A stretch of 64,000 nucleotides of DNA from Limenecus sp048360435 (GTDB lineage Bacteria; Cyanobacteriota; Vampirovibrionia; Gastranaerophilales; Gastranaerophilaceae), in assembly GCA_048360435.1 (NCBI GenBank), contig DBGCOP010000022.1:31292-95291 (forward strand). Reading direction: 5' to 3'. The notes beneath the pieces are model-generated. The model made no database searches. It worked only from the letters and a program-made list of their open reading frames with translations, and was not told the DNA's origin. Below, in pieces: positions 34,231-41,767 of the stretch (position 1 is the first letter of the stretch; each line of letters begins with the position of its first letter). A program made the translations under genes and the position numbers.

Positions 34231-34419
34231 ATGGCAAGAATTTTAGTATCAATGCCCGATGAATTTTTAAATAAAATCGACCAGGTTGCTGATAATGAAC
34301 AAAGGACAAGAAGCGAACTTGTTCGTGAAGCTTTGAGAAGCTATATCAAACGTACAAAACTGCCCAGCCCCCAAAAAGCTCTGAGCAACGCAAAAATCCT
34401 TGAAGAAATTTTAGATTAA
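34231..34419 (+). CDS. Ribbon-helix-helix (CopG/Arc-type) regulator
   Basis: A 62-residue DNA-binding protein: the ribbon ARILVSMPDEFLNKIDQVAD is followed by the helices TRSELVREALRSYIKRT. It has a strong ribosome site (aaaggag) and is one base from the cytidylyltransferase start, so both are translated together. No toxin partner is adjacent; it may regulate its own operon. Confidence 0.88.
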   Translation: MARILVSMPDEFLNKIDQVADNEQRTRSELVREALRSYIKRTKLPSPQKALSNAKILEEILD

Positions 34420-34420
34420 T

Positions 34421-35170
34421 ATGGAAATTTTAGCTATAATTCCTGTTCGGGGCGGTTCAAAAGGGATTCCGCTGAAGAACATAAAGCCGCTTGCAGGAAG
34501 GCCGCTTGTTGCTTATACAATTGATGCGGCTAAGAATTCGAAATATGTTACACGCACGGTGGTGTCCACAGAGGATAAGAGAATAAAAGATGTCGTGCTT
34601 TCGCTCGGGTGCGAGGTTCTTGACCGCCCCGAAGAATTGGCTCGTGATGAAACAAAGACTGCTCCTGTGCTGCTTCACGTTGTTGAAGAACTTGAGAAAA
34701 AAGAGGGTTACAAGCCTGATGTTGTTGTGCTGTTGCAGGCTACCTGCCCGATGAGAGATGACAAGGAGCTTGATGAAGCATTTGATATCTTCTTTGAGAA
34801 TGAAAAAAACGGCTGTGATTCTGTTTTTGCAGTAAAACCGGCAGGGCTTACCCACGCACTGTGGCGCAAAGTTCCCGAATGTTACAGAACTGACGCTGAT
34901 TCAAGCGAATATGAATGCCTGTATGATTACAGACATCGCCCCAGACGTCAGGATTCCGACAAACATTATCCTATGTTTTGCGAAACAGGTGCAACTTACA
35001 TTATAAAAACCGATGTGATGAAAGAGGTTAAAGACTTTATCGGCAAAAAACCCGAGGTGTATACAAAAGGGTTCTGCCTTGATATAGATACGGTAAATGA
35101 TTTTGAACGTGCTGCTAAAGTGATTGAGGAGCGCAGAGAAAATAAACATGAAAAGGCAAAAGGAAATTAA
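34421..35170 (+). CDS. CMP-nonulosonate (acylneuraminate-type) cytidylyltransferase
   Basis: Activates a nine-carbon acidic sugar, such as a sialic, legionaminic or pseudaminic acid, or possibly Kdo-like sugars, as the CMP derivative. The 249-residue protein has the nucleotide loop IIPVRGGSKGIPLKN, LAGRPLVAYTID, VVSTEDKRI, VVLLQATCPMRDDKEL and the C-terminal YIIKTDVMKEV ... LDIDTVNDFERA (with catalytic Asp). It implies surface glycan or glycoprotein decoration, but no sugar synthesis genes are adjacent. It is coupled to the upstream RHH regulator and overlaps the DciA-like gene. Confidence 0.9.
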   Translation: MEILAIIPVRGGSKGIPLKNIKPLAGRPLVAYTIDAAKNSKYVTRTVVSTEDKRIKDVVLSLGCEVLDRPEELARDETKTAPVLLHVVEELEKKEGYKPDVVVLLQATCPMRDDKELDEAFDIFFENEKNGCDSVFAVKPAGLTHALWRKVPECYRTDADSSEYECLYDYRHRPRRQDSDKHYPMFCETGATYIIKTDVMKEVKDFIGKKPEVYTKGFCLDIDTVNDFERAAKVIEERRENKHEKAKGN

Positions 35171-35702
35171 TTATTGTGAAATGAACAGCCTCTCAAGTGC
35201 TCTTGACTCTTTTTTGCAAAACTCAAACATCAAAGAGGGCTTGAAAAAAAGTACTCTGTTTAAATTCTGGGCAAAAGCAGCAGGCAAAAAATTCGAAAAC
35301 GTTTCAAAAGCTCAGGGAATCACAAGAAACAATGTGCTGGTTGTTGCGTGTGCAAACTCTTTTGTGACAAGCGAGCTGACTATGTTTAAGCGTGAACTTT
35401 TGAAAAAGATGAAAACTTACGCTGAGCCTTTGGGGATTTTGATTGAGGACATAAACTTTTCCCACAAAATATGGGAAACACCGTCTTTTCAAGATGAACA
35501 GCAAGAGACTGCCGACCCTAATAAGCCTGACTTGAGCGGGTTTGACCCTGATGAGATTGAGCTTGACAAAGATGAAGTTGATGCAATCAAAGCAAGTGTA
35601 GAAAAAAACACTTTCGCCTCTGTACAGCAGAGAGAAAGAATGCTTGAGACAATCATACGGGATTTGAAAATTCAAAAATTTTTAGCCCATAGAAAGCCAT
35701 AA
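35148..35702 (+). CDS. DciA-like (DUF721) protein
   Basis: About 184 residues. The N-terminal 100 residues match the DUF721/DciA fold, a likely ancestral loader of the replicative helicase: SALDSFLQNSNIKEGLKKST, LFKFWAKAAGKKFEN, and NNVLVVACANSFVTSELTMFKRELL. The rest is acidic (SGFDPDEIELDKDEVDAIKA) and ends in a basic helix. The start is uncertain between ATG 35148 and ATG 35181; the former overlaps the previous gene by 23 bases. The end overlaps the convergent bioY by 21 bases. Confidence 0.75.
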   Translation: MKRQKEINYCEMNSLSSALDSFLQNSNIKEGLKKSTLFKFWAKAAGKKFENVSKAQGITRNNVLVVACANSFVTSELTMFKRELLKKMKTYAEPLGILIEDINFSHKIWETPSFQDEQQETADPNKPDLSGFDPDEIELDKDEVDAIKASVEKNTFASVQQRERMLETIIRDLKIQKFLAHRKP

Positions 35703-36338
35703 AATCTGTTTTACGGGTTTTGATAAAAGAATCGCAAAGTAGCCGAACACAAAGTCGTAAATCATTTTTGTTCCGCTTTGCATTGCTATCCAGCTGACAA
35801 CGTGAGAGAACGGGTCTTGATGAATTATTGCCATTAAAATAAGATAGAATATCCCGATTATGTGTATTGTCAAAAGCCCGAGAATAGCTGCTTTTGCAAT
35901 AGTTCCGTAGTTGAATTTGTCTTTTAGCGTGAAAGCTACAATGAAAACAGCCGGAATGTATGCGAGGATGTAGCCGAAGTTATACTGAAAAATGTAGCTA
36001 GGTCCTCCGCCCAGCGCAAAAATCGGAAACAGTGTCAAGCCGAGCGTAATGTAAATTGTGACAGCTGTTATGCCGAATCTTTTTCCTATCAAAGCAGCAA
36101 TAAAAAATATTACGGGAATCTGCGGAATGTATGAACAGTGCTTGAGTTTCAAAAAAGAGGGGTCATAAGGATTCAAAGAACCAAGCACATAGTGCGAAAA
36201 ATCAAGCTGTGTAAAGGTTGCTATGATTATCAAAAACACGCACCAGCCCATAACCACAAGCGTACCCATTGTGATTTTCAGTTTTTTATTCTCTGCGTTG
36301 AACGCATCAAGTTCTTCTTTAAGCCGTTTTGTGTTCAC
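35682..36338 (-). CDS. bioY: Biotin transporter BioY
   Basis: Substrate-binding S component of an energy-coupling-factor biotin transporter, 218 residues. The family core is clear: YIPQIPVIFFIAALIGKRFG, GLTLFPIFALGGGPSYIFQ and NFGYILAYIPAVFIVAFTL, with six membrane helices. A charged 24-residue N-terminal head is longer than usual. No EcfA or EcfT genes are adjacent, so it must use shared modules elsewhere. Its start overlaps the end of rimI by four bases, suggesting an operon. Confidence 0.87.
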   Translation of the reverse strand: MNTKRLKEELDAFNAENKKLKITMGTLVVMGWCVFLIIIATFTQLDFSHYVLGSLNPYDPSFLKLKHCSYIPQIPVIFFIAALIGKRFGITAVTIYITLGLTLFPIFALGGGPSYIFQYNFGYILAYIPAVFIVAFTLKDKFNYGTIAKAAILGLLTIHIIGIFYLILMAIIHQDPFSHVVSWIAMQSGTKMIYDFVFGYFAILLSKPVKQILWLSMG

Positions 36339-36859
36339 GTGTTTTGTCCTGCTTCGGATTTTTCTTTGCGCAATTCATTATATCTCAATTTGAACTTATC
36401 ATACCAGATGTTTTCCGTAAACATAATCAGTGCGTTTTCGTTGTTGTCCTGATAATAGCCTTTTCTTGTTCCGATAGATTTGAATCCGTTTTTTTCGTAA
36501 AGCGAAATGGCAGCAACATTGCTTTCTCTGACTTCGAGCGTTATATATTTTATCTTTGCTTTGTAACAGTCATCAATTATCGCAAAGAGCAAAGATTGTG
36601 CAACACCCTGTCTTCTTGCTTCAGGATGAACGGAAAGAGTCGTGATGTGAGCTTCTTCAAAAATATGCCAGCATCCTGCATAGCCGAGGATTTTTTTGTT
36701 CTCGTCAACAACACAATAATAGTGTGCGAGATTGTTCTCAAGCTCGTTGTAAAAAGACTCTTTTGACCAGTGGTGTTTGCCGTATGACAGAGCCTCAAGT
36801 TCTACAACTTCGTTGACGTCCGATTTTTCCATTCTTCTGATTGCTTTGTTCATAGTCAT
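36335..36859 (-). CDS. rimI: Ribosomal-protein-alanine N-acetyltransferase (RimI-like)
   Basis: GNAT acetyltransferase, likely acting on the N-terminal Ala of ribosomal protein S18 or similar. The roughly 174-residue protein has IRRMEKSDVNEVVELEALSY, ILGYAGCWHIFEEAHITTLSVHPEARRQGVAQSLL (acetyl-CoA loop RRQGVA), KYITLEVRESNVAAISLYEKNGF and a basic tail. ATG 36859 is chosen, with ATG 36853 equally possible; no ribosome site is seen. A perfect palindrome lies about 30 bases upstream. Confidence 0.88.
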   Translation of the reverse strand: MTMNKAIRRMEKSDVNEVVELEALSYGKHHWSKESFYNELENNLAHYYCVVDENKKILGYAGCWHIFEEAHITTLSVHPEARRQGVAQSLLFAIIDDCYKAKIKYITLEVRESNVAAISLYEKNGFKSIGTRKGYYQDNNENALIMFTENIWYDKFKLRYNELRKEKSEAGQNT

Positions 36860-36889
36860 AATATTATCAAAGAGACAAACAAAGAACAA

Positions 36890-36911
36890 ATATTGACCAC
36901 CTGGTCAATAT
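36890..36911. promoter_or_regulatory. Perfect 22-bp palindromic operator
   Basis: ATATTGACCA and TGGTCAATAT flank a central CC. It lies between the divergent rimI and AMIN-protein genes. The length and symmetry suit a TetR-type or similar dimeric regulator, none of which is encoded nearby. Confidence 0.65.
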
Positions 36912-37033
36912 AAAATTCAAAAACCTTAAACCCTGTGATTGATGTTTTTAACATGCCAAACTTATATGATTTAACTACGAAATAAATTTTCTAAGTAAGT
37001 TGAGTAACTCGTGGGGAGTATTGGTAAGAAGTT

Positions 37034-38263
37034 ATGAGAAGTATCGCTGGTTTAAGTACGAAAATTTTGACAACAGGTTTTGCGCTTGCACTTTCAGTCA
37101 GCTGTGCAATGGCAAATACACTTTCCGAAATTCAGATTAATGCCGAAAATAATGCAAACGGTCAAAGCGGCTATGGAATTGTTTTGAAAACAGATGAAGC
37201 TGCACATATGAAAAAAGTTATTAACTCGGAAGACAAAATGTCTATTGAATTGAAAAATGTTGACGTTTCACCTTCTTTGAACACTGTTTATAACGATGTG
37301 GCCAACATTGATAACGTTACTGTTGCTCCTACATCAAAAAATGATATAAAAATAGTTTTTAAAGGTAAAGACATCGCTTCAAGCAAAGTATATTTCGAAA
37401 CAGTAAAAACTTCTTCGGTTCCTTCTGTGAACGAGACACAATCAATTCAGCTCAGCGGCCCTGTTTCAAGCTATACACCGGTTTACAATCCGGAGTCTTT
37501 TGCTGTTGAATCAGAAGATTCTCAGACTTCAAATCCGGAATTGAATGAGGTTTTGACAAAAATGCATATCACAAGAAGTATGCTTGTGAGCGTTAAAAAA
37601 TATACAAAAAGAGCTTTGAAAAAAGCTGAATCTTCAGGAGTGAACCCGATTACCGCTGTCGGAATTATAGCCATAGCAGCAGCATTTGCTTTAAGACCGC
37701 GCAAAAAATCGGCAGATAACGCAAGAAAAAGAATGTCGGGTGTTGGTCTGTCCGCAGCACAGAACAGAAGCAATCTCGACAGAGAGATGAACTTGAACAC
37801 TCGTATGGCTGCACAAATGAATACAAATAATAATTCACTCAGACAGGGTTACGGAATGAAGGCTTATCAAAACAGCCAGAGAAACCCTTATATGACATCA
37901 AATATTGCTTCTAACGGAGTTTCCGGAATTCCGAGAAGACCTCTTTCACAAAGACTATCTCAAAATACAGCGGCTCCCGTGAAAAGAAAACCTGTCTCTG
38001 GCGTACCTTTGAGCCCTCAATCAGCTCCTTTGAAAAAAGCTCCGCAAAGAAGTGCTTCTTTAATGAACAATCCGATTCAGCCTGCTGCTTCTCATACACC
38101 TTTGCAGCACAACAGCAAAGCTTCTCAAAGACTTCAGGAATCCGACCTTGACAGCATGAAGTTTCTTGAGTCCATAACAAAAATTTATGAGAAAAACGGC
38201 AGAGCAGACCTGGCCAAAGGTTTGAAAGACAATTTAAGAAAAGCCCAAATGGCGAATATTTAA
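37034..38263 (+). CDS. Exported AMIN-domain-like protein
   Basis: A 409-residue protein with a signal peptide (residues 1-27, ending CAMA-N). A beta-rich N-domain follows at about 30-125 (YGIVLKTDEAAHMKKVI, MSIELKNVDVSP, NDIKIVFKGKDI), which resembles AMIN domains that target proteins to the wall or to secretin pores. A second hydrophobic segment at about 206-219 (AVGIIAIAAAFAL) is followed by a long, basic, Gln/Asn/Ser/Pro-rich disordered tail and a final amphipathic helix. A purine-rich gtggggag lies about 20 bases before the ATG. It may link the envelope to an internal partner; the function is unknown. Confidence 0.65.
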   Translation: MRSIAGLSTKILTTGFALALSVSCAMANTLSEIQINAENNANGQSGYGIVLKTDEAAHMKKVINSEDKMSIELKNVDVSPSLNTVYNDVANIDNVTVAPTSKNDIKIVFKGKDIASSKVYFETVKTSSVPSVNETQSIQLSGPVSSYTPVYNPESFAVESEDSQTSNPELNEVLTKMHITRSMLVSVKKYTKRALKKAESSGVNPITAVGIIAIAAAFALRPRKKSADNARKRMSGVGLSAAQNRSNLDREMNLNTRMAAQMNTNNNSLRQGYGMKAYQNSQRNPYMTSNIASNGVSGIPRRPLSQRLSQNTAAPVKRKPVSGVPLSPQSAPLKKAPQRSASLMNNPIQPAASHTPLQHNSKASQRLQESDLDSMKFLESITKIYEKNGRADLAKGLKDNLRKAQMANI

Positions 38264-38282
38264 GGTTAATGCCGGGCTTTTT
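38239..38282 (+). terminator. Terminator overlapping the AMIN gene end
   Basis: AAAAGCCC pairs with GGGCTTTTT, with an inner GGC/GCC extension. It begins inside the last codons of the gene. Confidence 0.7.
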
Positions 38283-38327
38283 AAGCCATTAGAGAGAGAT
38301 TAATATAGACGATACTCAACAATATAC

Positions 38328-38354
38328 GAGACAGATTTACTGTCTCTTTTTTTT
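38328..38354 (+). terminator. Second, stronger terminator
   Basis: GAGACAG/CTGTCTC with a five-base loop and eight T. It is in tandem with the one at 38239-38282. Confidence 0.92.
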
Positions 38355-38438
38355 GTAACATTTTTTTTACAAGCTGACAAAATTTTTTGATTTTATCTTT
38401 TATAAAAAAACAAGAACCGGAAAAAAGGAGAGAGAACC

Positions 38439-39902
38439 TTGCGTATAATTCAGTTTTCATCTTTTTCAACGCATAAAGAAAGCTTCGGCTATAACAAATC
38501 ACTGGATAAAGAACTCACAAAAAAGCTTCAAAATGACAGCTCTGATTCCGCTCAAATTATCAAAAACCTTAGAACCTTCTGTAACTCAACGGAGGACTAT
38601 ATCATTTCCATGGAGAAAAGTAAAAACAAGAGCGTAAATTTGAAAAATATAGTCGATTCTCTTATTTCTTCAAAATTCAGCCTTGTAAAGCTTGTTGAGG
38701 AAGTCTATCCGGAGCTGAGCTATCTGAAAAGAGAAACAAAACATTATAACACTGAAGCCGCCAAAACCTCTTTTGAATCGGATGGGATTACAGGTTTTTG
38801 GAGAGTTGCTCTGGCAGAAATGCTTTCTGATGAGTTTATTTTTTCTAATCAAAACTCACGAATTGAAGATATGAAGGCAATGGGCGAGGTTGTCAGCTCT
38901 TCAATACCCGAAGAAATGGAAAAACCGGATCCTCTTGAGAGCATAGCTATGAGTATGAAGGCAATGCTTAATATCATGTCAAAACAGTCTGAGCCTGCTC
39001 CTCCTGCTCCGAAAAAGACAAACACACTGCCTGACATTATCGTGCCTTTTGTGCCCAAAGACGGCTCGCCAAAAGGCTTTGAAAGCATAGGCGGAATGAG
39101 TGAACTGAAAGAGATTTTACAGGACAAAATTATCTTTCCTCTATTATATCCTGAAAAAGCCGCTCTTGACTTGAAGGAGTACGGAAAAAAATACCCCAGA
39201 GCCGTCTTGTTCTATGGTCCTCCGGGATGCGGAAAAACTTTTATAACAGAAGCTCTTGCACAAGAATCAGGGCTTCCTATGTATTACCTTAAAATAGGCA
39301 AAGCAGGTTCCGAATATATAAACAAAACCTCCCAAAATTACGAAAAAGCTTTTAATGAAGCCGAAAACAAGGCGAAAGAAGTCGGAAAACCCGTTATTAT
39401 GTTCATTGATGAAATTGACGGACTCACAAAGGGAAGAGATTCAAAATCAGGCGGAGAAGACCTCAAACAGATTGGCACACTGCTTGATTTAATATCGAAT
39501 GCCAGAGGCCGTAATATCATTGTTATTGCTGCTACGAATAAGTTTGATATAGTTGATGATGCTATAAAACGCAGATTTGATGAACAAATATACATCGGAT
39601 TCCCTGATGAAAAGGCTCGTGAATCTGTTCTGGCAAAAGCTCTTGAACCGAGAACAAAAGCACAAAAACTCTTGTATAACTCTGCTGCTATGAAGAAAAT
39701 TGCACAAAAAACAGAAGGATTTTCAAACGATGATCTCTGTGTGCTGGCTGACAAAGCTGCTTATCTTGCAAGAAAGGACGGCCGAAGAGAAATTATGCTC
39801 AGGGATTTTGAAAAAGCTATTGACGAAAATCAGGGCAGAAAAATCAAAGAGGACAAATATGTCCCAAAAGCCCAAAGACGACCGATTGGTTTCAATCGCT
39901 AA
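38439..39902 (+). CDS. AAA+ ATPase, FtsH/p97-like, with orphan N-terminal domain
   Basis: A 487-residue ATPase starting at TTG 38439 (aaggag at eight bases). Residues 1-210 are a unique helical region with an N-terminal KESFGYNK motif and a Pro-rich linker (APPAPKK). The AAA module covers about 215-455: IGGMSELKEILQDKI, Walker A FYGPPGCGKTF, Walker B VIMFIDEIDGLTKGRDS, sensor 1 IIVIAATNKFDIV, arginine finger region DAIKRRFDEQ and sensor 2 GFSNDDLCVLADKAA. No protease domain is attached, so it likely unfolds or remodels substrates. It lies alone between terminators. Confidence 0.88.
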   Translation: MRIIQFSSFSTHKESFGYNKSLDKELTKKLQNDSSDSAQIIKNLRTFCNSTEDYIISMEKSKNKSVNLKNIVDSLISSKFSLVKLVEEVYPELSYLKRETKHYNTEAAKTSFESDGITGFWRVALAEMLSDEFIFSNQNSRIEDMKAMGEVVSSSIPEEMEKPDPLESIAMSMKAMLNIMSKQSEPAPPAPKKTNTLPDIIVPFVPKDGSPKGFESIGGMSELKEILQDKIIFPLLYPEKAALDLKEYGKKYPRAVLFYGPPGCGKTFITEALAQESGLPMYYLKIGKAGSEYINKTSQNYEKAFNEAENKAKEVGKPVIMFIDEIDGLTKGRDSKSGGEDLKQIGTLLDLISNARGRNIIVIAATNKFDIVDDAIKRRFDEQIYIGFPDEKARESVLAKALEPRTKAQKLLYNSAAMKKIAQKTEGFSNDDLCVLADKAAYLARKDGRREIMLRDFEKAIDENQGRKIKEDKYVPKAQRRPIGFNR

Positions 39903-40111
39903 TGTTAACAAATATTAAATAAATGAATACATGTGAAACCATGTCAGGACGGGCGTGTTCATGATTGTAACAAAAAGTTTACGTATCATGCCTTCAAAAA
40001 CCCTTCACAAACAGAGTTTTGGATGATTTAATATTAATTGTATTTGAAACACATGACACTCGTTTTGAATTATTAAATTTTATATAAAAGTTTTGAAAAT
40101 ATAATAAAAAA

Positions 40112-40187
40112 TTATTGGGAGGAGATTTGGAGGATTCCAAATCAAAAAAAAAGACCGCAGCGTTTCTTGCACGGTCTTTTCTTTTTT
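40112..40187 (+). ncRNA. Putative Shine-Dalgarno/GGA-rich small RNA
   Basis: TATAAT at 40100-40105 predicts a start near 40112. The 5' part reads GGGAGGAG, then a hairpin GATTTGGA/TCCAAATC with a GGAT loop, an A-rich linker, and a terminator AAAAGACCG/CGGTCTTTT followed by a T-rich tail (40149-40187). No start codon follows the GGAGGAG. GGA motifs in single strands and loops recall CsrA-binding RNAs; that is inference. Confidence 0.45.
40149..40187 (+). terminator. Terminator of the 40.1-kb small RNA candidate
   Basis: AAAAGACCG (40149-40157) with CGGTCTTTT (40172-40180), then CTTTTTT. Confidence 0.85.
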
Positions 40188-40199
40188 AGTTTCAAAACC

Positions 40200-40289
40200 G
40201 GAGTTTATTTTGTATACTTTTTCGTTTCGAAAAACTCTCCCGCAAGGGGCTGAGTTTTAAGTCACTCTAAAGTACACACAATAAACTCC
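40200..40289. repeat. Long imperfect stem-loop with 21-bp arms
   Basis: The outer arms are 40200-40220 (beginning GGAGTTTATT) and 40269-40289 (ending AATAAACTCC), complementary at 19 of 21 positions. The interior holds AAAACTC/GAGTTTT and CCC-GCAA-GGG, a GNRA tetraloop hairpin. It sits just after the stop of the minus-strand glyoxalase gene. It could be a 3' RNA element or a small inverted-repeat insertion. Confidence 0.65.
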
Positions 40290-40298
40290 TTATTTGGC

Positions 40299-40676
40299 TT
40301 AAACAGGCTGAATAATCTCGATTTCATTGCCGTCAGGGTCTTTTATGAAGGCGATTTTTGAGTTTGCTTCTTCCATAATATAAGGCTCATAAAGATATTC
40401 ACCGCCAAAAGCTTTGAGTTTTTTGTCGAATTCGTCCATGTCTTTTGTTTCAAAAGCGAAATGACCGAATGCGTTGCCGTTTTCGTATCCGTTTTGCGGA
40501 GTTTCAAAGTTCTCTGTCAGCTCGATTTCAAAACTTCCTTTGCCGTCGCCCAGAAAATGGAGAATGTAATCTTCACCTTTGATTTCACGTGTTTTTTTCA
40601 GCCCGAGAAGCTCACAATAAAACCTCATTGATTTTTCAATGTCTTTTACTCTTATCATTGCATGTAAAATTTTCAT
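40299..40676 (-). CDS. Glyoxalase I-like VOC protein (lactoylglutathione lyase)
   Basis: A 125-residue vicinal-oxygen-chelate protein likely to convert the methylglyoxal-glutathione hemithioacetal. Marks are ILHAMIRVKDIEKSMRFYCELLGLK, FEIELTEN, AFGHFAFETKDMDEF, and the C-terminal FIKDPDGNEIEIIQP with the metal-ligand Glu. ATG 40676 has a good site (ggagg); an in-frame start 24 bases upstream would include it. Divergent from gshB-gshA, which supply the thiol, so the neighbourhood is a coherent glutathione/methylglyoxal locus. Confidence 0.9.
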   Translation of the reverse strand: MKILHAMIRVKDIEKSMRFYCELLGLKKTREIKGEDYILHFLGDGKGSFEIELTENFETPQNGYENGNAFGHFAFETKDMDEFDKKLKAFGGEYLYEPYIMEEANSKIAFIKDPDGNEIEIIQPV

Positions 40677-40777
40677 ATTTAGACCTCCGTAATTTTTCAT
40701 AGCTCTTCGAATTAATCATATCATATCATTGTAATTTTTAGTTTAGTTGTTATCATTATCACAGGACGAGGTTTAAT

Positions 40778-41767
40778 ATGAAAAACAGTATATTATTTGT
40801 AATTGACTACTTAGAGCTAAAATATTTCGAATTCAACGATCTTGTTACGAACTTCTGGCTCATAAAAGAATTTCTCGAAAGAGAATGGGAAGTCTTTATT
40901 ACTGTTAAAAGCGGTTTGATGACAGAAAGCAATCAGGCAAAAACCCTTTGCAGCGAAGCATATCTCAAAGACGGAAATATTTTTTATAAAAAAGACGAAC
41001 AAAAAAAATATCTGATTGAAGATTTTGACGTTGTTTTCTTCAGACCTGACCCGCCTGTTGACATAGACTACATCAATGCTTGCAGTGTCTTTGATTATGT
41101 TGACCATGAAAAAACTGTTTTGATAAATAATCCAATTTCAATTAAAAACTTCAACGAAAAATTTCACTTAAACTACTTTCCTCAATATGCGCCGGAGAAT
41201 ATCGTGAGCGCAAATGCGCAAGAGATAAAAAACTTTGTCAGAGAACACGAAAAAGCTATCATAAAACCGCTTAACCAGTGCTTTGGCGGAGGCGTGTATT
41301 ATCTCGATAAAGAGGAGCGCAATATAAATGCTATTATAAAAAACCTCACAAACAACGGAAAAACAATGGTAATGGTGCAAAAATATCTCGAAGGTGCACT
41401 GCACGGTGATAAACGAATCCTTATTCTCGGAGAGCACGTGTTTGATGAGTGCATCAGAAAACTCCCCGGGAAAGATGACTTCAAATTTTCTGTTCATTCG
41501 GATAAGTATTTTGAAACCGCAAAACTTACACAACAGGAAAAGGAAATGGCGCAGGCTGTTGCAAAACGCTTGAACATTGTTGAACTTTATATGGTCGGTC
41601 TTGATGTTGCTGACGGAAAGATTATGGAAATCAACGTAACAAGTCCGTGCTATTTTATCCGTGAAATCAATGCGCACAACGGCGAACGTTTTCAGGATGT
41701 CTTAATGGAAAAACTGATTAACCTCATTGAATATAAACAAGGAAAAATACCCGCATCTTTATGCTAA
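40778..41767 (+). CDS. gshB: Glutathione synthetase (ATP-grasp)
   Basis: Adds glycine to gamma-glutamylcysteine. The 329-residue protein follows the bacterial GshB pattern: FFRPDPPVDIDYINA, LINNPISIKNFNEK, the ATP-grasp loop IIKPLNQCFGGGVYYL, MVQKYLEGALHGDKRILILG, and the metal site KIMEINVTSPCYFIREIN. A ribosome site (ggacgagg) precedes ATG 40778. It overlaps gshA by seven bases. The gene order gshB-gshA beside a glyoxalase supports real glutathione metabolism. Confidence 0.93.
   Translation: MKNSILFVIDYLELKYFEFNDLVTNFWLIKEFLEREWEVFITVKSGLMTESNQAKTLCSEAYLKDGNIFYKKDEQKKYLIEDFDVVFFRPDPPVDIDYINACSVFDYVDHEKTVLINNPISIKNFNEKFHLNYFPQYAPENIVSANAQEIKNFVREHEKAIIKPLNQCFGGGVYYLDKEERNINAIIKNLTNNGKTMVMVQKYLEGALHGDKRILILGEHVFDECIRKLPGKDDFKFSVHSDKYFETAKLTQQEKEMAQAVAKRLNIVELYMVGLDVADGKIMEINVTSPCYFIREINAHNGERFQDVLMEKLINLIEYKQGKIPASLC

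Larger units (their letters stand above)
39903..40298. other. Intergenic region with two structured elements
   Basis: 396 bases without a protein gene. It holds an AT-rich stretch with a TATAAT at 40100, a short SD-rich RNA candidate (40112-40187) ending in a terminator, and a long stem-loop at 40200-40289. Confidence 0.75.

Noticed and set aside
34231..35170. Toxin-antitoxin module
   Set aside because: The RHH protein could be an antitoxin, but the coupled gene is a clear cytidylyltransferase and not a toxin.
40200..40289. Possible twister or hammerhead ribozyme
   Set aside because: The conserved core nucleotides of these ribozymes could not be found in either strand; only the stem-loop itself is supported.
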